Shown: positions 23,001-34,043 of the stretch, piece after piece
How the letters are laid out: every line of letters begins with the position of its first letter
Numbering within the stretch: position 1 is the first letter of the stretch
From: Chimonanthus salicifolius
Taxonomy: Eukaryota; Streptophyta; Magnoliopsida; Laurales; Calycanthaceae
DNA: 64,000 nucleotides
Reading direction: 5' to 3'
Assembly (NCBI GenBank): GCA_013350335.1
Contig: CM023538.1
Span: forward strand, 45,564,201-45,628,200
Notes under the pieces: generated by a model
The model's input: only the letters and a program-made list of their open reading frames with translations
Told to the model about the DNA's origin: nothing
Databases searched by the model: none
Program-made: the position numbers and the translations under genes

Positions 23001-23932
23001 ATGCCTTCACTGAGACGAAAATCTTTCAAGGACTAGCAAACATTTCTTCTTTACAGGTGCTTGATATAAGGGAGAATTCATTTACTGGAATTGTACCAAG
23101 TTGGTTGTCTACACTTTCAAAGCTTACATCACTTCTTTTGGGAGGTAATAATTTTGTTGGGCACATTCCTGCTGAGTTGTGTCAAATGCAACAACTTAGG
23201 TTGCTGGACTTTTCACATAATGAACTTTCTGGAGATATACCTCCTTGCTTCAACAATATCTCTGCTTGGGTCAATCGCAATACAACTGGTGCTTCAACTG
23301 ATAATACTTTTGACTACAACTTAAGAACCACCTTTACAACTAAGGGAATAGAACTCACTTATGAAGGCACTCCACTTCTTCTGATGATCGGAATTGATTT
23401 CTCCTCAAATAAGTTGATAGGTAAACTTCCTCTGGAGATTGGATACTTGAAGGAGATACAATCATTGAACTTGTCTCACAACCTCTTAACTGGTGATATT
23501 CCAAAAACCTTTCAGTACTTGAAGAATATAGAAAGCTTGGATCTCTCCAACAACAAATTGACAGGTCATATTCCAATGGAATTAACTCAACTCTATTCAC
23601 TTTCTGCATTCAATGTTGCTTTCAATAATCTTTCAGGTATGATTCCATATTCGAAGGGACAATTTTCAACATTCAACGAAAGTATCTATGAAGGTAATCC
23701 AGATCTCTGTGGACAACCTCTCAAGAGAAATTGTTCACCCAGTCCCCCAGCAAAACCCTCAGTTGAGCAAAGTAAAGAAAATGATGAATCAACGGTAGCA
23801 GACAATCCTTTATTTTTCTACTCATGTGTTGTTATTGGCTATGTAGTAGGATTTTGGGGTTGCATTGCTCTTCTTTATACTTGTAAGAGTTGGAGAATGA
23901 AATTGTTTTCAGTTGTAGATCGCTTCTTTTAA
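13643..23932 (+). CDS. LRR receptor-like protein (RLP), five exons, intact
   Basis: Join 13643-14006, 14955-15101, 16999-17151, 18329-18481, 22098-23932: 2652 nt, 883 aa, no stops, GT-AG introns all phase 1. The protein is a cell-surface LRR receptor without kinase, of the RLP9/CuRe1-like type. Known RLPs sense extracellular ligands and signal through partner kinases such as SOBIR1; that role here is inference. Layout: signal peptide 1-28; CLNVEREALLKIK from 29; CCQW...C cap motif at 60-68; LRRs from about 100 to 660; island 661-700 (TTFTTKGIELTYEGTPL); four LRRs 701-795; cap GNPDLCGQPLKRNC 805-818; acidic stretch 829-841; membrane span 844-866; basic tail 867-883 (KSWRMKLF). Start chosen because it gives the signal peptide and matches unit C. 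Flanked by broken paralogues, so it may be the only working member here. Confidence 0.93.
14330..14610. repeat. Palindromic AAATTTC-type simple repeat in intron 1
   Basis: Degenerate repeats of 'gaaatttc' and 'cagatgaaaatttctgaaat' fill about 280 bp of intron 1 of unit B. Many units are self-complementary. No coding content. Confidence 0.65.
14955..15101 (+). CDS. RLP unit B exon 2
   Basis: 147 nt, phase 1 at both ends, acceptor TTTTTTGCAG. Codes about two LRRs (LTQLKHLDLSHN, LTMLEHLDLSYN). Unit C keeps a matching exon at 54818-54961. Confidence 0.9.
15590..15890. repeat. GATATCGGCC-rich repeat in RLP intron 2
   Basis: A block with many 'gatatcggcc', 'gataccaacgata' and similar motifs lies in intron 2. 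Its counterpart is at 55600-55800 in intron 2 of unit C, so it was present before units B and C separated. Shorter related motifs ('ccgatatcaaaatatc') occur in intron 1 of units A and B. Confidence 0.6.
16519..16717 (+). mobile_element. Stowaway-like MITE in RLP intron 2
   Basis: Starts ccctctgtcccattttagtt and ends 'gatagagggagta'. It is similar over its length to 20662-20852 ('acactttatactactctaat' in both). Its 5' TA is lost. MITEs of this type are moved by Tc1/mariner transposases. Confidence 0.75.
16999..17151 (+). CDS. RLP unit B exon 3
   Basis: 153 nt, phase 1 at both ends, acceptor CTCTTACAG, donor TCAG|GTATTT. Codes two LRRs (GICELTSLQYLDLSGN, LTKLQGLNISGN) and has the same layout as exon 4. 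Confidence 0.9.
18329..18481 (+). CDS. RLP unit B exon 4
   Basis: 153 nt, phase 1 at both ends, acceptor CATTACAG, donor ACAG|GTATGA. Codes GLCKLVALEDLDLSDN and LTKLYRLDLSGNNLSGN. Same length and plan as exon 3, so an exon duplication is likely. Confidence 0.9.
18591..18862. mobile_element. Fold-back MITE with ~65-bp inverted ends, RLP intron 4
   Basis: The left end TAAAGTGCTTTTTTGGCTAG is matched by the inverted right end finishing 'ataagagcacttta' at 18862. The inverted match runs on for about 65 bp through 'agttttat.t...ctac.tatgat.at.aggtt.gatggg'. The superfamily is unclear because no clean TSD is seen (flanks 'taaca' and 'ttaca'). Confidence 0.7.
19583..19607. repeat. Small perfect hairpin in intron 4
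   Basis: 'aaatgggaa' and 'ttcccattt' flank a 7-nt loop, next to a CT-rich tract (19440-19560). Significance unknown; it may mark an old MITE end. Confidence 0.4.
20512..20660 (+). mobile_element. Copia LTR fragment in RLP intron 4
   Basis: Diverged copy of the LTR at 9967 ('tgttgaatataattagaatt' against 'tgttggaatatatttagag'; both contain 'taatagccctagggttggct'-like text). It is interrupted by the Stowaway-like MITE; 'ttattcttttcta' after 21526 may be its displaced end. Confidence 0.6.
20662..20852 (+). mobile_element. Complete Stowaway-like MITE in RLP intron 4
   Basis: Termini CTCACTCCATCTCATTTTAG and 'ttgggatagagagag' are inverted copies, flanked by TA on both sides (20660-20661, 20853-20854), the Tc1/mariner target duplication. 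It is 191 bp with no coding content. Confidence 0.8.
20862..21526 (+). mobile_element. Decayed pogo-like DNA transposon in RLP intron 4
   Basis: The left end 'agtaaaacccctataaaata' followed by 'gggacccagagaaattatca' is the familiar plant pogo/Emigrant-type terminus. The right end, inverted, reads AGTAACACCTCAATAAATTA. Between them lies the end of a transposase (21093-21275). The TIRs are diverged, so the element is old. It sits immediately next to the Stowaway-like MITE. Confidence 0.7.
21093..21275 (+). pseudogene. Pogo-like transposase C-terminus with PIP box
   Basis: Reads SPKEAFQAVVTLNNYLL, stop (TAA 21147-21149, likely from CAA), then HEKDIPEVVYSLQKIKDGVE and KKRQTMLDAYFEKKFN, stop. The motif QTMLDAYF fits the PCNA-interacting PIP box (Qxx-hydrophobic-xx-aromatic-aromatic), which is known near the end of pogo-family transposases. 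The DDE catalytic part is missing. It cannot be functional as it stands. Confidence 0.65.
22098..23932 (+). CDS. RLP unit B exon 5
   Basis: The long terminal exon codes residues 273-883: most LRRs, island domain, C-terminal LRRs, cap, membrane span and tail, ending TTT TAA. The acceptor is ATTTTGCAG; the frame joins exon 4 as a split Gly codon. An in-frame ATG at 22061 upstream of the acceptor lies in the intron and is unlikely to be the start. Confidence 0.93.
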
Positions 23933-26700
23933 GTTTGATTGCACTTTATGAGTGTATACTATGTATTTCAACGTTACCAAGGAGTTTGTGCTACATTTTA
24001 TATATGTGTTTATCTATTAAATTTTATAGCTCTATTTGTGTTACAATTTATGATACGTTTGATGCATGAATTTGCCAAGGATTTAGGGCATGGAACATGT
24101 TTAGCCATTGGGCCTGATACATTAGCCTCTGCTTACCATAAGCCTCATTTGGATCTTGTTCTTACAACATCAGTCAAAACCAATTCTTTCTTCAATTCGA
24201 ATAATTAAATGTTTAGATTTGAGTTAAACTCCCATGATTTGCAAAACTAAATCATGATTTTTTGTTGAAAACATATTTAATTAAATAAAATTTTAAAATT
24301 GGTCATGTTTCGAATAAGGGAGATGTGAAACTTACTCTATACTTATCTATTATATTATACAAATAAAGGTGAAGACAAAATTTGCCCATGTGGCACTCTC
24401 TCCATTCCCACCTCAAACTCCACTAAATTCAATTTATCCTTTTTATGATAATAGAGGAGTCGTTCGTATTCCAAAATGTCTCCAATTTTGATACGGGCAT
24501 TGAATCCGACAACGACCCTATTGAATATGAACGGGCCTGATTGGACGAAATTGACGAATTCGCTCTCCAAATATATGCTCAGATCAATGCTGGAAAGAGA
24601 GGACCTGAACACAACCCATTGAACCCATGCATACCTGAATATAGGCCCATTTGCATTGTTTGGGCCTGGCCCATTTAGGTCAATTTTTAGCCTCAAAATC
24701 CTAATAAATTAAATAAATTTTATTCCCTTAGGGATCCAACTCGAAATGCCATGTCACCTGACGAGTTAGCACCATGTGGAACCAACCTGAAATGCCGAAA
24801 GTGCAGAAACAATCCGACCTAAAATTAAATACCTTGAAGCATGAACTGTGTGGGCCTGCTAATCAAAGTTGGAAAGTCCAATTTTACAACGAATCCATAG
24901 GCATAAAACAGAGATCAATCGATCAGTTGCTAATTTTTGGACTTGAATGCGGCAAATTAAAAGGAAGTTTTGTGGCTTGATTGTAACATGAAATCCGTAA
25001 GTTGGCAGACAACATATGGGCCTGATCTGGACGGTAGATCAGCTCCGGTTGTAGACTGTATTCCAAGTCAAGAATCAAATCAACGGCCAAGATTTGGACC
25101 TGATCTGATGTATGTTCATAACAGGTCTTGTGATTTTTTTATTTCCTTTTTCTAATCATCTAATTAGGAAGGAAGACAAGAAACTCGTTTGGCCAGATTC
25201 GACCAGGCCTGACTTGCAGGCCCAACAGACATTGATTTACTTCTTTTATTTTTTCCACTTTTTTCCTCTTTCTTGACAAATTATGTCTAAAATTTGAGTA
25301 TCTATCGAACCATGTAAAAAGTAGAAATTTGAGCAGTGAACGCTTGTTTCAGTCCCCAAGTTTTGTGCCTCATATTTGTTTCATTTTGAATTTAATTTAC
25401 TTTAAATGATTGAATAAAATTAAATTTAATTGTTGAATTTTAATTGCATGGTGAATTTAATTTTTATGTCTTGCATAATTTCTATTTCTTAATTAAATTT
25501 TAAGTCTACATTTAAATCGATTCATTAGAAGATTCTTCAATTTTTAATCCGAACACCAACCGAACTAGAATTCACGCATATTTAATTTTAGTTGTATGTA
25601 ATTCAGTTAATTATTTTTTTTTTTTTAACTTTTGAATTCCCAATTTCTCGTTCGAATTGAATTGGTGGACTCCTAATTTCTTCGGTGAAATTGTCACGCC
25701 AAAAGTAGAACCATCGCTTCCTTTCAAAGCGAGAGCGAGAGTATATTCGGAGTTTCATTTTTCAGAGTTCTGTATTCAAATCATAGGATTTTGCATCAAA
25801 ATTTATTATTTTTATTATGATGGTTCAAGTAGACATTAAAACCGGTATTTTCTTCACTTGGATCCCTTGAAGCCCAATTTTGAATTTCTTAATTTTCTCT
25901 TTTAATTAGTCTTAATTCTTGCCTATTGAGCAAAGTAATAGAAAAATCTTCCATTTAAGTTAGGTAAACATCTAAATCTGATTTATCTATTAATTAATTT
26001 TTTTCAGTAATTTATCTCCTTAAATTATTTAAAATCTCTCAAGGAAACATTAAATGTTTCCAAGGTTTTCTTCTTCCGTACAATATCTTTTATTCTTTTA
26101 CAATTTGTTGGAACTTACAAGGACTTCAATTGCTTGATGGTGCATGAATGATTTACATGTAAAGGTCGTAAATGATTTGTTGTAAATTTAATGTTTACAA
26201 TTTTAGATTTATTATTACGATTATTATTCTATTTAATGGTTTATTGTGCAAAGAATAAAAACTTAGAGCATAAACATAGTCATTACAAGTTTACAATACT
26301 CTCTTTCTATTTTTTCTTTTAATTTGACAGTAATTCATTTATGGGAAGAACAACGGCCATCATTCTTGTATTTGATTTTTTTTGTTCAATCATTTTATTT
26401 CAGCTTTTGAAAACATTGCAACTTTTTTTATCATGCCCAATAGGTCTACAAAGAAAAAGGAATATAATAAATTGAATTATTGAACTAGTTAACTTGAGAA
26501 TCCAACGTTCCTATGATGGCATTTGGTGGAGCGATAGTGAATCAATGGTCTAGATGTGCCGGTCAAGTCAAGATAGAACCAATGTTCCATGTATGTAGAT
26601 CCAACAACGGATGAACAGAAGAAAACAAAATAGATAAGGCATTTTGACACATGAGATTGACAAACCTTGTCCTTCTTGATGGTTGGAATCACGATCAAAG
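23933..26700. other. 3' flank of RLP unit B and intergenic DNA
   Basis: The first ~200 bp should hold the 3' UTR; I see no single clear poly(A) signal. The rest is AT-rich non-coding DNA. About 25385-25590 is a dispersed repeat also seen at 2960-3140 and, inverted, at 57350-57600. No gene is supported. Confidence 0.5.
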
Positions 26701-26704
26701 ATAG

Positions 26705-26815
26705 AGGCAGACAAATCTTGAGCATAAAGAATGTAGATAACAGGAGTAGACAAATCTAGAGCGTAAAGAATGTAGTTAACAGAGGTAGACAAATCCAGAT
26801 GTAGACGAAATTCGA
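26705..26815. repeat. Short ~40-bp tandem repeat
   Basis: About two and a half units on the pattern 'gtagacaaatctagagcgta' + 'aagaatgtagataacag'. The minus-strand open frame across it only reflects the repeat (LDLSTSVNYILYA-like). Confidence 0.6.
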
Positions 26816-27059
26816 GGACAAAAAGAGGTAGATCCAATGCCACAAAATGTAGATTACAATTCATTGGACGATGCAATGGATACTAGTAAAGAGGTGCTAC
26901 CAAGAAGGTAAATTGGAATGTAAACAATGTTGAACCGGTGGAAAGGAAAATAATGAAGGTGAGCAGACGAGGCAAGTGTGAGAAAGAAAACCAGGAAAAT
27001 TAACACGAGGGTGAGGCAGACAAAGTTACTGTGATAGGTTATAAGTGATGGCAAGCGTG

Positions 27060-27330
27060 AACTTATGGCAACAATGTGATGCGGAATATGTCACCATATT
27101 TATTTATTTTGTTATTTCATTTTATATGTTTAGTTTTAATTTTATTTTATTTGAGAGTAGTTTAGGCAGTTCATCGTAATTTTTATTTAAGGACAATTTA
27201 GGCATATTTTATTGTAATCGAAGTCCGGTAATATTTTACGCTGAATACTATAAAAAAGCCCATGTAAGCTTGTTCGAAGGTAATGAATAGTATTGAATTC
27301 CCTTCTAATTGTTGCAATTCCCTCTCTTTG
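27060..27330 (+). repeat. LTR-like fragment
   Basis: A TATA-like 'actataaaaaagcccatgta' followed by 'gaatagtattgaattccctt' resembles the promoter and start region of a short Copia LTR. No partner LTR or TSD was found, so this is tentative. Confidence 0.35.
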
Positions 27331-28089
27331 GTAGATATATCAACCTGCGTGAATCTGATAAGCAGAATATATCAATTGAATAATCTTCTGACACTATTAT
27401 TCTGACCTTCTTATACCATTTTCTGAAAATAAATCTTGAAATTTCATTTACATTAGTTTGGCTTGTTGATAAATTTATTATTATCTAATTTCTTTTCTAT
27501 ATTCAAGAGTATCAACTCTCATTCTTAATTCTTTAAAAAAAAAAATATTTCATTTAATTTTTTTTGCAAATCTTTTAAAGTTATATGTGTTTTCTCACTA
27601 GGTTTTCCTTCTTGAAGTCTTTTTTAGACTTTTGACATATTATACAATTTCATACGTCTCATTTTTTTCTATATGTGCTTTTTGTTTTTTCGGTTATTTT
27701 ATTTCATTAATTTCTCACTTGTTAAAACATAATATGAAAGTCTGAATAGGAAGTTTCTGAGGAAGAAGATTCATAACCCAGTTGATTAAATTCTAGAGAG
27801 CAGTTATTTTTCCATAACAACCTTTATTGATTTCATTTATCATATTTAATATTTGCTTATTATATTGTTTTCATTATCTGGATAATTTCAATCTCACTAT
27901 GGTTGTGATACTTGCTGAAAAGAATTCTAATTCATTTATTTTCTTTTTTGTATTTCTGTTAAATCATTTATGAATAAGGACCTTTTTGTCCACATTTATA
28001 AAACGTTGGTTCCTCTTTTTATATGCTGAAGGTTTATTTTTTGTAAAAGCTTTGTGTTTTTCAGTGTGGTATTTTATATTTATTGTAAT

Positions 28090-28830
28090 TTATGGGATAA
28101 TTTTTTTTTTCTTCAAAATGAATGATGGGCTATACATAATTGTAACCTTATGTAGTCTATTTTTTTTATATTAATTCTCCATAGGTATATTTATTATAAT
28201 CTATATTTCTTGATTGTTGAGACTACTTCTAACCTTTTCAACAAATAATTTAGGAAAGCTCGAGATAATTTTTTTTTTTTCAAAATGAATGATGGGCTAT
28301 ACAAAACATATAGACTTTTAATAAAAATATATCTTTATACTATCTAAATATGTTCATGGATTTACATCTTAAGTTGATTAATTGTTTATGCATATTGGAC
28401 TCCATATTGGGAAATCTTTCAAACAAAATGTTTAATTATTTTTACTACAGTAGTCCTGACACGATAAGCACTAATTAAATCAAGTACTCTGAAAGCCATA
28501 ATTCTTTCACAACAAACCCTTAATCGAATAAAAGTAAGTTAACCTACGTTGAGAGCCCTTAGACCTCTTTCAGATTTACTATTCAAACGACAATTTTTTA
28601 AATGTGGGATTTTATGTAGTTCAGAATTCTCAATCCAACACTTGATTTAAAGGTTACTTAATTTAAAAAAAAAAAAAGGAAAAAGAGAGACTTCACAGTT
28701 CAAAAGATATTAATGCGTTGATTGCGTTCTAATTTACAGCAGGACAATCTTAATCTTTCAATATATTTTACTTTTTACTACAATAACAAGACTTCACAGT
28801 TCAAAAGATATTACTTCCAACTTTTTTTCA
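28090..28830. repeat. Locally duplicated AT-rich DNA
   Basis: Two short direct repeats: 'caaaatgaatgatgggctat' at about 28116 and 28280, and 'agacttcacagttcaaaaga' at about 28689 and 28790. The part at 28545-28680 is similar to 10765-10970. No gene seen. Confidence 0.55.
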
Positions 28831-29515
28831 TTGCATCTTTTTTAAACTGCATCCGTATGAAATCATCTTTAGATTAATTAAGTAATGTTCAAGTTAAAAA
28901 GAAGTAATTTCTCGTGAGTCAAGTTAAAATAAGTATATTTTACAACAATTTAAAGTTTGTAAACTTTAAAAAAAATTAAATAATAATTTTTTATATGAGA
29001 GCTAAAAATAAATTTACTAAATATATAAATAGCTACTTGATTTAAATAAAATAAAATAATAATAAAAATGTTATTTTAGTCCATAACTTTTGTATATGCA
29101 CGTTGGTCACTTTGGCCCTATGTAATAGTCTTTTATAAAAGTTTATAGTTTAGATTATAAGGCTGACCAAAGATCATCTTGATTCCAGTCATATCATGTT
29201 TTTTAAGTTTTCTAAATTTAATTTTTTTTTAATTTTTAAAATTTAAAAGTTAAAGTGGTATGTGCACTAAGTTAAACGATCATTCCAGTCCCCTACAATG
29301 GTCAAACGTAAGATCATATTTGGAATCTGCACTCAATTAAATAAAAGGACTTAGACCAGATACTCGCTCCTTTCCTCCCTCTCCTTTTACAATTTCCTCT
29401 ACAAGACTGGCTTCCTTACCTGCCTCTCGTTTTACACCTTTTACGCCTTCTCTGTTTCTCTTATATTTAAGATCGAAACAATTAGTAAACAATTAGTGAT
29501 AAGTGAGAAGATGGA

Positions 29516-29828
29516 CTGTCTTAGAAAGATAACAAAGAGAGTGTGTGACGGGCTTACATGAAATTTTTAAATTTTAAACGTTCAAGTGACATGTGCACCA
29601 AATTAAACGATCATTGGAGTCAAAAGCAAGATAAAGATTAATATTCGGAATATGCTGTAAATTAAACGAGAGGACTTGATGGGGGACTTGAAGTCTTTAC
29701 TCGGTTGTTTTGGAATATGTAGTAAATTTATTCTCTCTTCTTTTCCTCTGTGAATTGCTTAAATATGGTAGAAAGTCTCTCTCTCTCTCTCAGTCTGCAA
29801 GCATTTGTGTCTGTCAAAACATAGAAAG
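29516..29828 (+). promoter_or_regulatory. Upstream region of RLP unit C
   Basis: The first half matches 1199-1350 (unit A). Near 29666-29715 a single arm ('gagaggacttga', 'ctcggttgttttggaa') of the unit B promoter inverted repeat is recognisable, without its partner. A TATA-like 'gcttaaatatgg' is at about 29757-29768, followed by a CT microsatellite. Confidence 0.55.
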
Positions 29829-30185
29829 ATGGCTTATTGTTGGAGGTGGAAATGGGTTTCGATGATGAACATTCTTCTTCTCTTGGCACTGAGTGTTGCT
29901 GCATGTGAGGGATGCCTGAACGTTGAAAGAGAAACTTTGTTGAAGATTAAAGACGACATCAACTACCCCAATGGATCCTTTCTTTCTAATTCGAAGGGTG
30001 ATGATTGTTGCCAATGGTCTCTAGTAACTTCTGACAACTCTGCTGGAAGAGTGAGTGAAATAAACCTGATGCCGATAGACCTGAGGAACTGGGAACATGG
30101 TATCCCAGTGCCTCATTGTTTGCTCAACTTGAGGAACTATCGAGTCTATATTTGCGTAAGAACCAGATTGGAGGATGGAGGATGC
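29829..30185 (+). pseudogene. RLP unit C exon 1, frameshifted and split by Copia-1
   Basis: The start MAYCWRWKWVSMMNILLLLA is nearly the same as unit B. Differences that matter: the last Cys of the cap motif is Ser (VTSDNSAG against ITCDNSTG). One base is missing at about 30070-30090 relative to unit B, so later codons are out of frame. Copia-1 then interrupts at 30185. The missing exon end (cgctag|gtaatc) continues at 53055-53060 after the element. An open frame runs on into the LTR to 30269, but those codons are not RLP. Confidence 0.9.
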
Positions 30186-30366
30186 TGTGAAATTGAATAT
30201 GGAGAAGCTATTTGTCTTCTCTCCAATGTAATGAGAGAGCTGTATAGCATTGTACTAATAATAAATTGAGATACACAAAAGAGGAATGATAAATAAATTA
30301 CAATCAAATCAAATCAAATCAAATCAAATCCCTCAAATTAGGGATAGGATAAGATCAACTCTAATA
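30186..30366 (-). repeat. Copia-1 3' LTR
   Basis: 181 bp. On the minus strand it begins TATTAGAGTTGATC and ends CAATTTCACA. It carries a (caaat)n run, longer here than in the other LTR. Confidence 0.9.
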
Positions 30367-30599
30367 CCCCCCTCAAGTAGGAGGTCAGACTGAAGCTTTT
30401 CTCGAACAAAATGACAATCAAGATCGATATGTTTTATCGTTCATGAAAAATGGGATTGTTCGCGATGTGGAAGGCAGCTTGATTATCACAAAATAAAGTG
30501 ATGGAAGAAGAATGAGAAATACTAAGATCATGTAGGAGGTACTTCAACTATTGAAGTTCACAAGTCAAAGTGGCCATGGTGTAATCAGCGAAAGAGAGG

Positions 30600-31110
30600 G
30601 AAACGGTAGTTGCTTCTTAGTTTTCCAAGAGATGATGTTGGAACCAAGGAAGGTGCAACATCCAGTGGTGGATTGCCGAGTAGTAAGACAACCAGCCCAA
30701 TCTGAATCATAGTAGCCCTAGAGGCGAAGGCTGCTAGAGGAAGACAAAAGGATTCCTTCAGTGACGAAACCTTTCAAGTATCGAAGAATACGATGAGCAG
30801 CATCCAAGTGGGCAGTCCGAGGAGAATGCATAAATTGACTAAGAATATGTACTGCATAATTGATGTCTGGCCGTGTAATTGTGAGGTAGACAAGACGGCC
30901 CACGAGGCGGCGATATGTAGTGGGGTCAGGGAGCATAGTCCCATCATCAGGGGACAAATGTAATTGTTGTTCCATGGGAAAGTCAGAAACACGTCCTCCA
31001 GTAAGACTTGTATCCTTGAGAATGTCCAAGAGGTATTTCCGTTGAGAGAGAAAAAGACCTTGCCTAGAATGGGCTACCTCAATGTCGTGGAAATATTTGA
31101 GACGGCCCAA
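30600..31110 (-). pseudogene. Copia-1 reverse transcriptase end and RNase H
   Basis: Minus-strand reading gives LKYFHDIEVAHSRQGLFLSQ, RKYLLDIL, YRRLVGRLVYLTITRPDINY, HILSQFMHSP and RILRYLKG, the end of a Copia reverse transcriptase. In another frame near 30609-30715 comes [20 protein letters not shown], the start of RNase H, with its DSDWAG motif. Frames are broken. Confidence 0.9.
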
Positions 31111-31905
31111 ATCTTTGAGATAGAATTTGCTGGCAAGAAACTACTTGAGGCGTTGAATGGCGGAAGCATCATTACCAGTGAGGATGATATCGTCAACTTA
31201 GACCAGCATAAATGTGGAAGAACTGCCTTTGTGATGAGTGAACAAAGAATAATCAGACTTTGATTGGGAAAACCTGCCTGTAGAAGAGTGAAGAAAATTT
31301 TCCAAACCACTGTCGAGAAGCTTGTTTCAAACCATAAATGGATTTGTTTAAGCGATAACGCGGTGCTCCCCTTTTTGGAAAAAACCAGGTGGAAGAGTCA
31401 TATAGACTTCTTCATCAAGGTTGCCTTGCAGGAATGCATTGTTGACGTCAAGCTAATGAAGGGGCCATTGCTTAATAAAAGCAATAGACAAAAGGACAAA
31501 AACCGTGACCAGTTTGGCAATAGGAGCATAAGTATCATGATAATCAAGACCTTCAATCTGGATGAAGCCTTTGGCAACTAAGCGTGCTTTATATCGTTCA
31601 ATGGTACCATCAGATCAATACTTGATTTTGTAAACTCATTTACAGCCAATGGGTTTCTTCCCAACGGACAGAGAAGTAAGGCTCAAAGTATTGTTCTTCT
31701 TTAAGGCTGCAATTACTGTGGCCATGGCCTCGGCCTCCTGCCAGTGGGTAGACCGAATAGTTTGGGAGAAGATACGAGGCTCATCTGTGGAACAAATAGT
31801 AGAAAGAAAAGTTCGATGTTATCAGAGAGATTAGAGTTAGAAAGATAATGATCTAGATGATAAGGTGTACCTGTCAATTTGGAAGGAGACGGAGAGAGTG
31901 GACAC
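31111..31905 (-). pseudogene. Copia-1 reverse transcriptase core, decayed
   Basis: Position between the integrase and the RT end means this should be the RT core. The minus strand is interrupted by several stops, but pieces of typical Copia sequence (for example around 31170-31260, the VYVDDI-type region) can be seen. Open frames on the plus strand here are shadows. Confidence 0.65.
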
Positions 31906-33226
31906 TCATGAGAGGCTGTGGAGCAATGATAATTTGCAAGATGAGGTGAGAGCAGCGAATGCGAGAGGAACAGATAATCGGTGGTGTGGAATCAATGGAT
32001 CAACACTTGGAGACTCTGGTGCTAGAGGAAAGGCAGGGACGGCAACTGGTGGGGTAGAAGGTGCAGTAGGCAAGGCCGATGGAAAATCAAAAGTGGGATC
32101 ATCAGGTATGGGAAAAAGAGTAACAAGAAGTGGTGGTGAGATGGGGGAAGGAAAATCACGATAAAGGAATATACCCTCGTAAAAGGAGACATCTAGAGAA
32201 ACGTAGATGGATTTGGAGGCGATGTCAAAGACGCGGCAACCCTTTTGAGCATAAGGGTAGCCAATGAAGATGTCAAGTTTGACTCTTTGGTCAAATTTAT
32301 GTTTGATATTGTGATTGTGACCAAAATAGAGACTCCCAAAAACACGCAAGCAGGAATAATCGGGTTTGGTGTGAAACATAACTTTATGTGGTGATTTGCC
32401 AGATAATAAAGGTGTGGGCATTTTGTTGATGAGGTAAGCAGCAGTGAGGACACACTTACCCCAAAATTGTAAGGGAATGTTGTCTTGGAAACGAAGTGAA
32501 CGTGCAACTTCAAAGAGGTGACGATGTTTGCGCTTAACGATGCCATTTTGTTGTGGAGTGGCAACATAATTGCGCTGATGGATGACCCCATGGGAGGAAA
32601 AGAAAGACTGCATTGCAGTGGAAAGGAACTCGCTTCCATTATCCGAACAGATTTGTTGGATGAGGGGAAAAAGCTCTCCACCATTGCCCGAATAAAGGGA
32701 GTGAATGTGAGTGAAATTGTGTGCGAATCATTGCAAAAAAAGAGGCTAAAATGGATTGGGTTTCAGATTTTACTCGCATGAGATAAATCCATGTGCAATG
32801 GGTGAAATCTTCCACAATAGTTAAAAAATAACGGCAACCATTCAAAGAAGGCTGTGAAAAGGCACCCCATAAAACACAATATATTAAGGAAAAAGGTCTA
32901 TTAGTAGTAATGGAACTAGAAGGGAAAGGCAAACGTCTATGCTTAGCATGTGGACAAATATCACAATATTTATTTTTCAAACGTGTAATAAAAGGAACAT
33001 CCTTAGCTAAATTATTCAAACTATGGAAATTCAAATGCCCAAGGTGAAAGTACCAGAGATCAATGGGTGGTGGATGAAGGCCAGCTAGTGTAGAAGCCGC
33101 ATGGAAATAATAGTCCCTCATGAGCGTTATCCTATCCAATCGTCTTCCTCATTGACGGGTCTTGAAAAAGGCAATGAGAGGAAGAAAAAATCAAGGTGGA
33201 CTGAGTGCGAGAGCGAGTGGGCTGAG
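31906..33226 (-). pseudogene. Copia-1 integrase region
   Basis: Reads CLFQDPSMRKTIG (about 33135-33175), LWYFHLGHLNFHSLNNLA, CDICPHAKHRRLPF, CRYFLTIVEDFTHCTWIYLM, then in another frame HQRNYVATPQQNGIVKRKHR, LQFWGKCVLTAAYLINKMPT and KGCRVFDIASKSIYVSLDV. This is GAG-preintegrase plus integrase core. The first Asp of the expected HSDLWG motif is lost (IYCVLWG) and ERK is changed to KRK. The protease expected between gag and this part is missing. Confidence 0.9.
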
Positions 33227-34043
33227 TGTAATGACCCGGCCCGATATTTTGGGATCTTAGAGAGCTTTGTGGATCTCCAAGTTGTTTTTGGTGTTTTGGT
33301 GGCAGTGAGGTTTGTGTGGGTTCCATGGTGGGCCCCAGTTTCCCCGGTTTCGAGCTTTGAAGCTCAAAAGGCATTTTGGTAATTTTAATATTTTAATTAT
33401 TTTTGTCATTTAAATTATTTGAAAATCACATTTTGATTACCTTTTTAAAAAAAAAAAAAACACTTTGTGAAAATGATAGCTTCCCTTAAAAAAAAAAAAA
33501 ACTAAACCCTAAGATCCCCATATTTAACCTCTCTTTCTCTCCCTCACCAAACCCTAATCTCTCTTTCCCCTCTCCTTTGAACCCTAGCCTCCGCACTCTC
33601 TCTTCCTCCCCCCCCCCCTCTCTCTCGCCGCCGCACCCTCTCTTCCCCCCTCTCTCACCGTCGCTCATCCCTCTCTTCCCCCTCTCTTGCCGCCGCTCAT
33701 CCCTTCTCTCCTTTCTCTCTTGCCGCCACTCATCTCACCTTCTCTTTCCTCCTTCGCCGCAGCCACCTTATTTCTTTCTCTCTCTCTCGGTTGGACGGGT
33801 AGCCGGCCGCCGTCCAAATCCGAGTTCTTCACCAGCAGCCGTCGGATTTTCTTCCCTTGCCCTTTCCTCGGTTTTCCTCTTTTTCTCTTGATTTTCTGAG
33901 TTTTCACTTGTTTTCCTTGGTTTTCCCGATTTTTTTCTTCCCAGTTTTCCCCCTTTTGACTCAGTGGGTGACTGAGTCGACTCGGCCAAGTTCTCGAATC
34001 AACTAAGGCGGACTCCTTTTTCAGCCCAACTCTCTTTTGGCCC

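Noticed and set aside
23939..24208. 89-codon open frame after the RLP stop
   Set aside because: Overlaps the expected 3' UTR, no recognisable domain, no promoter; probably chance.
30186..30269. Extension of the RLP unit C frame beyond 30185
   Set aside because: These codons are Copia-1 LTR sequence, already out of the RLP frame after the earlier deletion.
30964..32164. Several plus-strand open frames of about 100 codons
   Set aside because: Shadows of the minus-strand Copia-1 pol region.
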